A stretch of 64,000 bases of DNA from Bacteroidales bacterium (GTDB taxonomy: Bacteria; Bacteroidota; Bacteroidia; Bacteroidales; P3): positions 124,001 to 188,000 of the forward strand of contig JAFTFL010000016.1 in NCBI GenBank assembly GCA_017449525.1, written 5' to 3'. Position numbers and translations under genes: made by a program. Positions within the stretch are counted from its first letter, which is position 1; every line of letters begins with the position of its first letter. Below are positions 37,060 through 45,795 of the stretch, in pieces. A model generated the notes under the pieces. The model was not told the origin of the DNA. It ran no database searches and worked only from the letters and a program-made list of their open reading frames with translations.

Positions 37060-40000
37060 CTACTTTATTTGTTCGTTGATTCGTACCTCATCCACCATAA
37101 TCCATGGGCGCAACCCCTTCGCCTTATGCCATGCAGGTATTTTGCCCATACTTCGCGCCACCACACGAACAAATCGTACATCCGTCCGCTCAACATCTAC
37201 AGAGATGTCGATTCTCTGGGGCGAATTCATGGCGATATCGGTAGCATCATACTTAATCTTAGCCTCAATCGGCCCGTAATAATGTTCGCCATCCTCCGAG
37301 GTGTACACATCAACTGCAACGGGAGCAAACGTCCATGCCTCTGGAACATGTGCAAAACGTACTTCGACATTTTGTAGCGTAATGGACTTACTTAATGTAA
37401 ACGTTGCATCGAGATCTGAGCCCGAGAAGCCCAGCCATCCTCGAGAAAGATCGCTAATCTCAGCAAATTCACCATCAAAAAGAATCGACTCAGCGTTGTA
37501 GTTATATGGTGTATTGGGTTGTTTGGCGTACTTCACGGAGACGACATAGTCGAAGTTGAACCGTTGAGTTGCCGTAAATGAGGTGGTAGCCCCTTGCTTG
37601 AAAACTCGAGCCTTAACTAACGTAGATCCTTGTATTATAAATGGCTTCGTGTAAAGTGAAGACCTCTGGGATGGAACTGTGCCATCTACCGTATACCGCA
37701 CTTCCGATCCTTTCACATCAGTGCGTAACGTAATGTTCATCGGACCATCAAAACGATCCTTGCTAGCAATGATGGTTGGCATCGGAAGCACACTCGACTC
37801 CACTACAGGATAATTCACTCGACGGAAGTCCTGTGGAACATAATCTTCCAAACTATAGCCACGCATGTGGACACGGAAATGATGCTTACGAGGCTGTATC
37901 AAAGCATTATCTTGCACATTCAAGCCTGCCGTCGCACTTCCAACGCCCTGATGACAATAGTCCAGATTCACCGTGTAATATTGCTGCTGCTTGAGATCCT
38001 CGCACCGTTTGATTGTGTACAATTGTTTGTCGCTATAGGGATACATATTGAACGAAAATACATCATCAATCATATCTACAAATAATCCCGTTCGCTTGTT
38101 CTCAAATGCTACCCAGTGAGACATCATTCTGTTGCCAGCCTCTTGTGGTCTTGCATAACAGTAGAACATCGACAAGGGTGAAGCGCAAAACGTTCCAATA
38201 TTCCCAGAAAGATTCCTATCAACATAACTCTCTCTGTCCAAGCCATACCAACGTACACTATCAAAGGATAAAGCCAACTGCAACTGCATCCCAACACGTG
38301 GTAACGCTTTCACATATTCCGACGAAATAACCTCATTGTCAATAATAATATCTCCAGTATGAAGAACAGCTATCGTTTGCTTAACGTCGAACAATGTGTT
38401 ACCTGCTCTATCTACATAGCGCAACATCGCATCGAATCCAATTGTATAAGAATCTATTCTTCGATGGTGAGTTGCCACAACAACCCGTTCCATATTGTCC
38501 GAAGTAATATTCTTCCACAAACGGTATCCATTTTTGTCTACAAGGTCATTGTCTGTCGGAATGCGAGTAAAATTCATTCTTGGGGCTGCAGATAAGAACG
38601 CCTCGTCGCCAAGTCTATACTCCGTAATGTCTGCAGCATTTAAATCATACACTAAATCAATTGCCGAATTATAGACGTGTACCTGCGAAATAACACTACG
38701 GGACATGCTGTCCGACACCTGCTCCATATTCAGATACTCTCTACCGTATTCTGGAATATTCTCTTTGGCAACCTCCTTCATTGGAATAGGAAACTCCACC
38801 GTATTCAGCACTGTCCCCTTCTCTATAGCAGAAGTCTCTGTCCTTTGCTTCGTGGTAAATCTGATATACAACTCCTCTCCCGCATACAGCGTCAGCTTCG
38901 GAATTTTTAGTTTAAAGTTTTTCTTTTCACCTGGCTGTAGATTGACATCCACCTCTCCTTCGATGATTCGAGGCTTTAGGTTCGAGAAGATATTATATTG
39001 CAACACATAGTCCTTCAAAGGTAGAAAGTCAAGTAAATTGGAGACTGCAAACTCGCCATGGTCGGATGAAAGTGAAATGAGCGATACTTCAAACGGCCGG
39101 TAAATTGAGCGTAACTCGTCGGCTGCAGGAATGAGTTTTCCCGAAGAACTCACGAAACCGACAGCAGTCGCATCTTTACACAGTATTGGGTAGGAATAGT
39201 CCGTAACATCGGACCAAATGTTTGCGAAGCCGCCCTGCAACTGACGATTTGATCTAACCATACCCCACACAGGTTCCATACCTCCAAAATTATTGCCGCG
39301 CTGATCTCCATACGATGCAAAGATGATTGGCCTTACCTGTGGCTTAACAATCATTGCCTTTAAGTCATCCACACCAATCTCCTTTGCAGCCACTAAGTCG
39401 GTATTGTCCGCATATCCAGCACCAGCGTAAAAAACAGGACGTGTTTTGTCTAACTGCTTCAATGAGCGATACGCCTGCTCCATGCAAGCACCATTATCAG
39501 CACCACTGCCTAACGACCACGCGATAATGGAGGTATAGTTCTTGAATGAACCATACATATTCTTCGTTCTCCCCGTGAATAAATCTGTGTATTGTTTGTC
39601 CGTGGCAACAGTCTTTTTTGAAGAAGAGAGCGGTTGGATGTTTGCATCACAGAACACATAGAACCCATACTCATCACAAAGTTCATAAAAATGGTGGTTC
39701 ACGGGAGAATAGACCGAGGTTCTAATTGCATTCACATTGTGCTGCTTCATCAATTTAAGATCCTCTTCTATCCGTTGCTCTTTACGCTGAGCTGGTATGT
39801 CAACCAAGTCGTTGCCATAGACAACACCTCGCAATGTAATCGGTGTTCCATTTACCTGCAACTGACCATCCTTAATATCTATTGTTCGAAATCCAAAACG
39901 TGTGCCAAGCGTCTCCTCTAATTGCATTTCCTCATTGCGCAAGCGCACAACAGCAGTATACAGGACGGGGGTCTCTGCTGTCCACGGCTTAATGTTCGTA

Positions 40001-40926
40001 ATATGTCTTTCAAAATGGAGGGTATTCAAGTTCGTTTTGTCAAAAACCACCCACTTCCCCATTTTTTCCAGCTGATTTCCATTTGGTTGCCACAACTCCA
40101 CTTCCACATAGTACCGCCCTTTCTTCTGTGGATTTCGCAGACTGATGTCCATCGCATATTTCCCAGCCGATAGCGCATTATCATAGTCTGCCACAATGGT
40201 ATAATCCTCTACATGAGCGCTCTTCCTAAGTACAATCAACACGTCATCAGTTATCCCGTTTACCTGCCTTGCGTAATTCATCTCCAGAACAGATGCAGTA
40301 GAAGGGCTGTACACTTGCATGGTAATTGAATTGGACTTCCCAACTTTCAAAAACTTTGAGATGTCGAATTCCGAAATAGCTCGCGAGTCTTCTGCATAGC
40401 CAACATACTGCTTGTTAATCCATATCTTGTAAGCGGAATGTGCCTGCAACGATAGGAAAGCACTATAACTACCCCATGTCTTCGGTGCCATAAAGTCGCG
40501 ATGAAATGTGGTGATTAGGGTACTATTATCAGGAATAACTGCAGCGTCCTTTATCGGCGTTGTCTTTGCCAACTTGCCATTTACTTCAATGCAGTAGTTG
40601 GGCACGTCCACCTCTGCCCATCCACTCACCGAGTAGTTTTTATCCTCTGGATTAGGCAAACCACTCAATGACGTTGAAACTGAGTACCTCCATTTTCCGT
40701 TCAAACTAATTCGAAATGGAGATTTCTTATAGTTTAAACTCTCTAAATCTTTATCCGACGCATACGGGACGGTCAACGTATGGGGAGTTAGTCTCGACAC
40801 CTCTTCCACTTCGAAATTACGCCAGTCTTCAATCGAAGGCTCGGGTGTTTTACTTTTAAATAACTGAGCTGGGGCTATGCCCCAGCACAAAATCATCAAA
40901 CACCCCAAAAGTAACCTACGCTGCAT
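37060..40926 (-). CDS. GH2-like protein lacking catalytic glutamates
   Basis: A 1288-residue exported protein (MQRRLLLGCLMILCWGIAPA). It follows beta-galactosidase GH2 architecture: sugar-binding domain (WAEVDVPNYCIEVNG, YVGYAEDSRAISEFDI), immunoglobulin-like domain, TIM barrel (about 360-600), small-chain-like region, then a chitobiase-type C-terminal domain (about 1085-1150) and a discoidin-like end. The acid/base motif SLGNE reads SLGSG (471-475) and the nucleophile motif LCEYAHAMGNS reads FASYGDQRGNN (536-546), so both glutamates are gone. The frame is intact, so it is likely a carbohydrate-binding pseudoenzyme rather than a decayed gene. Confidence 0.9.
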   Translation of the reverse strand: MQRRLLLGCLMILCWGIAPAQLFKSKTPEPSIEDWRNFEVEEVSRLTPHTLTVPYASDKDLESLNYKKSPFRISLNGKWRYSVSTSLSGLPNPEDKNYSVSGWAEVDVPNYCIEVNGKLAKTTPIKDAAVIPDNSTLITTFHRDFMAPKTWGSYSAFLSLQAHSAYKIWINKQYVGYAEDSRAISEFDISKFLKVGKSNSITMQVYSPSTASVLEMNYARQVNGITDDVLIVLRKSAHVEDYTIVADYDNALSAGKYAMDISLRNPQKKGRYYVEVELWQPNGNQLEKMGKWVVFDKTNLNTLHFERHITNIKPWTAETPVLYTAVVRLRNEEMQLEETLGTRFGFRTIDIKDGQLQVNGTPITLRGVVYGNDLVDIPAQRKEQRIEEDLKLMKQHNVNAIRTSVYSPVNHHFYELCDEYGFYVFCDANIQPLSSSKKTVATDKQYTDLFTGRTKNMYGSFKNYTSIIAWSLGSGADNGACMEQAYRSLKQLDKTRPVFYAGAGYADNTDLVAAKEIGVDDLKAMIVKPQVRPIIFASYGDQRGNNFGGMEPVWGMVRSNRQLQGGFANIWSDVTDYSYPILCKDATAVGFVSSSGKLIPAADELRSIYRPFEVSLISLSSDHGEFAVSNLLDFLPLKDYVLQYNIFSNLKPRIIEGEVDVNLQPGEKKNFKLKIPKLTLYAGEELYIRFTTKQRTETSAIEKGTVLNTVEFPIPMKEVAKENIPEYGREYLNMEQVSDSMSRSVISQVHVYNSAIDLVYDLNAADITEYRLGDEAFLSAAPRMNFTRIPTDNDLVDKNGYRLWKNITSDNMERVVVATHHRRIDSYTIGFDAMLRYVDRAGNTLFDVKQTIAVLHTGDIIIDNEVISSEYVKALPRVGMQLQLALSFDSVRWYGLDRESYVDRNLSGNIGTFCASPLSMFYCYARPQEAGNRMMSHWVAFENKRTGLFVDMIDDVFSFNMYPYSDKQLYTIKRCEDLKQQQYYTVNLDYCHQGVGSATAGLNVQDNALIQPRKHHFRVHMRGYSLEDYVPQDFRRVNYPVVESSVLPMPTIIASKDRFDGPMNITLRTDVKGSEVRYTVDGTVPSQRSSLYTKPFIIQGSTLVKARVFKQGATTSFTATQRFNFDYVVSVKYAKQPNTPYNYNAESILFDGEFAEISDLSRGWLGFSGSDLDATFTLSKSITLQNVEVRFAHVPEAWTFAPVAVDVYTSEDGEHYYGPIEAKIKYDATDIAMNSPQRIDISVDVERTDVRFVRVVARSMGKIPAWHKAKGLRPWIMVDEVRINEQIK

Positions 40927-41018
40927 CTTATGTGTTTTATCGTATTTGTATGTTACACTATTTCCAAGTATGGTTAATCCGACGCTACCAGTGGTACGAC
41001 TGACTATCTATACACATC

Positions 41019-41642
41019 CTAAAAGTTCACACCAAAATTTACGCTCAGATTATGGAAGAGCTCCGACCTGCGAATAGCAGGATCCCCGTTCACACCTCGT
41101 TCTATCAACCTATTCGAAATGAACTGATATCCAGCACTGAGGTGAAAGGCAAAACCTCTTGACACAGCAAACCTCAGTCCGACAGACACCCCAAAGGTAA
41201 CGCCACCCTTCAATATCTTCACATAGTCCTCCGTGGCATTACTTGACTTAAATGGAATTGCATAACCCAACTGCAAGGTCGTGTACGGGGTTAATCTACT
41301 GCGGAGATAATGGCTCCTCAGTTCTAAAAAAACAGGCAATTGCGAGAATGACTTGTTGGCATCATTAAGATAACTAAATCCAATACCAACCCCAGACTGC
41401 CTGCGCCACTGGAATCCCCCCACAAATGTCGCTCCATTCAAAGTGTACTTATCCTGAAATTCTGTGTTATTAAAATTCGTCAAAAAAGTATAGTCCACAA
41501 CGCCGTAAAAACCGTAATACTTGTGTTCAATATGGCGAGGTTCATCGCCATTAAACAATGTATATTTCTGCAGGTTCAATGACTCAGCATTCGCCCACGC
41601 TGAACACAGCACAATAATCAATGCAACGCAAAACTTCTTCAT
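41019..41642 (-). CDS. Small outer-membrane barrel protein
   Basis: A 207-residue protein with signal peptide MKKFCVALIIVLCSAWANA. It has about eight amphipathic strands (YYGFYGVVDYTF, VGIGFSYLND, SVGLRFAVS, FAFHLSAGYQF) and ends in a terminal aromatic strand NLSVNFGVNF, the usual barrel assembly signal. It resembles OmpA-like or OmpW-like eight-strand barrels in form only. It lies 92 bases upstream of the GH2-like gene and may share its transcript. Confidence 0.8.
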   Translation of the reverse strand: MKKFCVALIIVLCSAWANAESLNLQKYTLFNGDEPRHIEHKYYGFYGVVDYTFLTNFNNTEFQDKYTLNGATFVGGFQWRRQSGVGIGFSYLNDANKSFSQLPVFLELRSHYLRSRLTPYTTLQLGYAIPFKSSNATEDYVKILKGGVTFGVSVGLRFAVSRGFAFHLSAGYQFISNRLIERGVNGDPAIRRSELFHNLSVNFGVNF

Positions 41643-41695
41643 AACCGTATCACTTGTTCTATGATATACGACGATGTTTCAGAAAAAGATAAGAA

Positions 41696-41724
41696 GAGAC
41701 GACCATGCAACGCACGGTCGTCTC
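41696..41724 (-). terminator. Terminator of kamDE-atoA operon
   Basis: GAGACGACC (41696-41704) and GGTCGTCTC (41716-41724), followed on the minus strand by TTCTTATCTTTTT. It lies 10 bases past the atoA stop. Confidence 0.85.
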
Positions 41725-41733
41725 ATTATTCAT

Positions 41734-42390
41734 TTAGCACATGGACTTCAAGTTCGGCGACTTTACGAGAGTTGCCTCTGTGGCAGCCTGCACTTGCTCA
41801 AAACTGAATTCGGGATTAATTTCCGTAAGTACTATGCCTTCATTGGTAATCTCCATGACTCCCATTTCGGTTATAATCATGTTCACCCGTCCCTTCGCAG
41901 TTAAAGGAAGGTTGCACTTCTTGAGGATTTTCGGATTTCCCTTTTGTGTGTGCTCCATGGCCACTATCACCTTCTTGGCTCCAACCAACAAATCCATTGC
42001 TCCACCCATACCAGGTGTCAGTTTCCCTGGTATCATCCAGTTGGCAATATCGCCGTGCTCATCCACTTGCATAGCACCGAGTACCGACACATTGACATGT
42101 CCTCCTCTGATGATACCGAAAGACGTTGCACTGTCAAATGTGCTGGCACCAGGCACAGCCGTAGTATAGCTACCTCCTGCATTAATCAAAAACTTATCCT
42201 CTTTCCCCTCTTCGGGCGACTTGCCCATGCCTATCATACCATTCTCGGATTGGAGAATCACATGAACTCCTTCGGGCAAGTAATCTGGAATAAGCGTCGG
42301 AAGACCTATCCCCAAGTTCACCACATCACCATCGTGCATTTCCTTAGCGGCACGACGAGCAATAAAAGTTTTAATCTCATTCTTATCCAT
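41734..42390 (-). CDS. atoA: CoA-transferase subunit B
   Basis: A 218-residue class I CoA-transferase beta subunit. It shows VNLGIGLPTLIPDY, the catalytic Glu in LQSENGMIGMG, and GMGGAMDLLVGAKKVIV. With a subunit A it moves CoA between butyrate/acetate and acetoacetate, the last step of lysine fermentation. It lies 54 bases after kamE in the same operon. Subunit A (atoD) is not in the window, and a terminator follows directly, so the partner must be encoded elsewhere. Confidence 0.9.
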   Translation of the reverse strand: MDKNEIKTFIARRAAKEMHDGDVVNLGIGLPTLIPDYLPEGVHVILQSENGMIGMGKSPEEGKEDKFLINAGGSYTTAVPGASTFDSATSFGIIRGGHVNVSVLGAMQVDEHGDIANWMIPGKLTPGMGGAMDLLVGAKKVIVAMEHTQKGNPKILKKCNLPLTAKGRVNMIITEMGVMEITNEGIVLTEINPEFSFEQVQAATEATLVKSPNLKSMC

Positions 42391-42443
42391 GATTAGTTCG
42401 TTTATTATGTTATTCTTATTTACCTACTGAACCTCATCACTGG

Positions 42444-43232
42444 CTATTTCATGCCACGCTTCACCATCTCTTGAGCCACATACGACGCCACATCATCGGC
42501 ATAGGTATTCATGCCGAATCCTGCATCGTAGCCAAGTTCCTTGGCCAACTCATGACTGATGCGGGGACCGCCACACACCAAAATCATCTTATCTCGGAGC
42601 CCTTCTGCCTCAAGCATCTCCACTAATTCGGTCAGGTTCTTTATGTGGACATCCTTCTGGGTTACGGTCTGCGACACCAACAACGCGTCTGCTTTCAGTT
42701 CAAGAGCCTTGGCTATAAATTCTTCATTAGGAACCTGACTCCCCAGGTTATAAGCATCAATCATATCATACCGCTCCAACCCATAGTGTCCAGCATAGCC
42801 CTTCATATTCATAATGGCATCAATACCCACCGTGTGGGCATCGGTACCCGTTGATGCGCCAACAGCCACAATATGCCGACCAATATTCTCGCGTATGTAC
42901 TCGTCGCATTCCTTCATTTCCATCTTGGTAGACTCCACCTTTGGTACATAAATATTGGTGTAATCCACCGTATGGGTACAACTGCCATAGCAGTTGAAGA
43001 ATGTAAAGCCTTTAGTAAGTTCCTTCGTGTAGACCACCAATGGGTTTTCAAACCCCATTTTCTTCAGCAATTGTTTCGCAGCCTCAATAGCCTCGTCCCC
43101 ATCAGGAACAGGCAATGTAAAACTCAACTGAGTCTTACCATCGTTCATTGTATCGCCATACGGCTTTATTTTCTTAAGGTCCAAGGTCTTGTCAAAATCC
43201 TTAGCCTCCATTGAATACAAACCTTCACTCAT
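42444..43232 (-). CDS. kamE: Lysine 5,6-aminomutase beta subunit
   Basis: A 262-residue subunit carrying the adenosylcobalamin-binding domain: GTDAHTVGID holds the DxHxxG base-off motif, and VSQTVTQKDVH and VCGGPRIS match the B12 fold. With KamD it moves the terminal amino group of beta-lysine or D-lysine to C5. The start at 43232 (MSEGLYSMEAK) has a purine-rich GAAAAGAG just before it; a further upstream in-frame start (43256) adds eight residues. It follows kamD by about 93 bases. Ornithine 4,5-aminomutase is related, but the two-subunit sizes fit the lysine enzyme. Confidence 0.9.
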   Translation of the reverse strand: MSEGLYSMEAKDFDKTLDLKKIKPYGDTMNDGKTQLSFTLPVPDGDEAIEAAKQLLKKMGFENPLVVYTKELTKGFTFFNCYGSCTHTVDYTNIYVPKVESTKMEMKECDEYIRENIGRHIVAVGASTGTDAHTVGIDAIMNMKGYAGHYGLERYDMIDAYNLGSQVPNEEFIAKALELKADALLVSQTVTQKDVHIKNLTELVEMLEAEGLRDKMILVCGGPRISHELAKELGYDAGFGMNTYADDVASYVAQEMVKRGMK

Positions 43233-43325
43233 AACTCTTTTCTGTTGCGACAGCACTGTACTAGCTGTCTTTACCTATTCAATTCTTCTCTGTGCGTCGT
43301 CTTCGGTCTACTCAACACGCCTACC

Positions 43326-44882
43326 TTACTTTTTTCCTTTCATCAGAGCAACAAAAGGATTGCTGTAGCATTCCGACTTCAATACCACACCGTCCAAGCC
43401 TTTGCCTCCGTTTTTAGGTCGTTTCACATTAGCAAAGATACCTTTCTCAAGTGCCGTAAATAGTCCTTCCGACTCCATCTGCTCCAACAGGTGCGTAGCA
43501 TTGTCCAAAACCTCTTTGGCTCGGTTACGCACAATGCCTCCCTCTCTAAATTCCACCTCGCTGCCTATATCCTTCATATTGCCGAAGATGTACTTGGCAT
43601 TTTCGATAGAAAGATAACGGTCGCTCATAAACGGGGTATGGATAGCCTCCGTCGGCATACCCAACAGTTGCAACCCTTGATGCGTCCAGATACCTATCAT
43701 ATTGAACAATGCATCCTGTATATGGCCACGGAATATATTACCCGTCATGAATTTGGTGGGTGGCATGTACTTCAGCGGTGCCTTGGGGAAGATTTCCCGT
43801 ATCATTTGCGCTTGAGCCAACTCATAGAGGAAACCGTTCTCCAACTGCGGATCCATCTCAAAGGCGTGTCCGAGTCCCTGCTGTTCCTCGGGCAAACCTG
43901 CCAAAAGAGCCAACTGTTCGTTGATGAAGTCGGAAGCCAATACCGTATGAGCCTCCTCATACGCATCGGCCGTAGTAAGATAGTTGTCTTCACCCGTGTT
44001 GATGATAACACCTGCAAATCCATTGATAATGCGGGAGAAATACTGGTCTATCAGCGTCCGCTGCATATTGATGTCGCGAAACAGAATGCCGTACAAGGCG
44101 TCGTTCAACATCACATCCAATCCTTCCAAAGCTCCCATGGCGGCTATCTCTGGCATGCACAATCCCGAGCAGTAGTTACACAACCTGATGTAACGTCCTA
44201 CCTCTTCGCCCACCTCATCCAAAGCCTTACGCATGATGCGGAAATTTTCTTGAGTTGCGAAAGTTCCGCCAAAACCTTCCGTAGTTGCACCGTACGGAAC
44301 GTAGTCCAGCAGACTTTGCCCCGTGGTTCGAATCACGGCTATAATATCGGCACCTTGCCGTGCGCCTGCCTGAGCCTGCACTACATCCTCATAGATATTA
44401 CCTGTTGCCACGATGATGTAAAGATACGGCTTTGATCCTTCCCCTATAGTCTCTATGTAGCGTTCACGACGCAAACGATTGCCTCTAACCCGGTCTATGG
44501 CGGCGGACACGTACGGTGCCAACGCCTCGTTGCGTTCCTTTTCGGTGTGCACTGGTTGGTTGATGAAATCAATCTTGCCAGCCACAACCGCATCGGCAAC
44601 TTGCTGCGGAGTCATGCCTGTTTCGGCAATGCAATTACCGAGGAAGTAGGCTATTCCCTGCCCCAACACGCCACGCGACTGCATTTCCTTCACCAGCACA
44701 TTGGGCAACGGCACCTCATTCTCGTCAATTCCGTCTATACCTAAGAGGCGACAAATGGTTCGCTCCACTGCAACCGTGGTATAATCCTCAACAAAATCCT
44801 GCACTTGGTTGGCAATCTTGCCAGCTATACCTCTCGCATACTCGACCTTCGAAAAGTCCAGGCCTACTTTACTTTCCTGCAT
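43326..44882 (-). CDS. kamD: Lysine 5,6-aminomutase alpha subunit
   Basis: A 518-residue subunit, the usual length for KamD. Conserved blocks include RTTGQSLLDYVPYGATTEGFGGT, MPEIAAMGALEGLDVMLNDALYGILFRDINMQRT and KYMPPTKFMTGNIF. It forms the TIM-barrel catalytic subunit of the PLP- and B12-dependent lysine 5,6-aminomutase. It is the first gene of a kamD-kamE-atoA operon, with a TAACTTTGC -7 element about 110 bases upstream. The other lysine-fermentation genes (kamA, kdd, kce, kal, atoD) are not in the window. Confidence 0.95.
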   Translation of the reverse strand: MQESKVGLDFSKVEYARGIAGKIANQVQDFVEDYTTVAVERTICRLLGIDGIDENEVPLPNVLVKEMQSRGVLGQGIAYFLGNCIAETGMTPQQVADAVVAGKIDFINQPVHTEKERNEALAPYVSAAIDRVRGNRLRRERYIETIGEGSKPYLYIIVATGNIYEDVVQAQAGARQGADIIAVIRTTGQSLLDYVPYGATTEGFGGTFATQENFRIMRKALDEVGEEVGRYIRLCNYCSGLCMPEIAAMGALEGLDVMLNDALYGILFRDINMQRTLIDQYFSRIINGFAGVIINTGEDNYLTTADAYEEAHTVLASDFINEQLALLAGLPEEQQGLGHAFEMDPQLENGFLYELAQAQMIREIFPKAPLKYMPPTKFMTGNIFRGHIQDALFNMIGIWTHQGLQLLGMPTEAIHTPFMSDRYLSIENAKYIFGNMKDIGSEVEFREGGIVRNRAKEVLDNATHLLEQMESEGLFTALEKGIFANVKRPKNGGKGLDGVVLKSECYSNPFVALMKGKK

Positions 44883-44992
44883 ACAGCGTATTTCTATCTT
44901 TCTCTGCGCTAAAGTCTGTGGTCTGCCGTAAAAACTACTTTACCGAGCATCCTCTTCTTGACTTTCGCTCTATTATTCAATATAATTAGGGT

Positions 44993-45001
44993 GCAAAGTT
45001 A
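44993..45001 (-). promoter_or_regulatory. -7 element (TAACTTTGC) of kamD operon
   Basis: Exact TAnnTTTGC on the minus strand. It gives a leader of about 100 bases to kamD; no -33 TTG at the standard spacing. Confidence 0.55.
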
Positions 45002-45061
45002 CTTATTTTTCTGCAAATAGCACATCTTTACCCAAACAAAATCCCCTTTCATCCCTGCTTT

Positions 45062-45721
45062 TTACTCTTTGTCAGTCTTTTTAGGCAGCTTCAACATCGA
45101 AAGCTTAGTTTTGGGATGAAGTTCACTAAAATCCACATATCCACTTATGCCTGCCACCTTGCCAGTTTGCGAATACTGCCAAAGGGTGTACGGCACCTGA
45201 GGGGTGCGCCTGTAATTGGCTATAAAGAATTTGTAGTTCGCATACTTCTTTCCCTTAAAGTGCATGTCGTACACGTGTTCGCTCGTGTATATAATAGGCT
45301 TCACGCCATACGTCTTTTCCATTATCTCCAGTATCTTGTCCACTCGGGCGATGTTGAGGTTGTACGAGTGATGCTCCTCAATGTCCAGTACGGGTATTAG
45401 GTCTTGCTGCTTTTTATTGACCACAGCCTTGAAGTTGTCCATCTGCTGATAGGCCGTAGTCTTACTGCTGTAAAGGTGATAGCTTCCCACAGGCAAGCCC
45501 TCGTCACGCGCCCCTTTTAGATTTTTCTTGTACATGGGATCTTTCAGGGAAGCACCTTCAGTGGCCTTGATGTAGACATACTTCACCTTCTTGGATTCAG
45601 CCACTTTCTCCCAGTTGATAGTCCCTTGATATTTGGACACATCAATGCCTCGTACCTGCCCCCAGGCACACACAATGCCAACCATGAGGATGAGCAAAAG
45701 CAGGGCACTGCGACTATTCAT
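45062..45721 (-). CDS. GH25 lysozyme-type muramidase
   Basis: A 219-residue exported GH25 enzyme. It has an N-terminal signal/anchor (SALLLLILMVGIVCAWG), then RGIDVSKYQG, VYIKATEGAS and PVLDIEEHHS, which contain the family's catalytic acidic residues, and PIIYTSEHVY. It should cleave peptidoglycan at muramic-acid linkages in the periplasm. It has no SH3 or LysM domain. It lies 75 bases past the RNase G gene and could share its transcript. Confidence 0.92.
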   Translation of the reverse strand: MNSRSALLLLILMVGIVCAWGQVRGIDVSKYQGTINWEKVAESKKVKYVYIKATEGASLKDPMYKKNLKGARDEGLPVGSYHLYSSKTTAYQQMDNFKAVVNKKQQDLIPVLDIEEHHSYNLNIARVDKILEIMEKTYGVKPIIYTSEHVYDMHFKGKKYANYKFFIANYRRTPQVPYTLWQYSQTGKVAGISGYVDFSELHPKTKLSMLKLPKKTDKE

Positions 45722-45795
45722 CGTGGCTAATTACGCTAAAAAGTGCATTTTATTACCTCTTCACATACCAGTTCTACAAGACCGGTGTGCGACAC

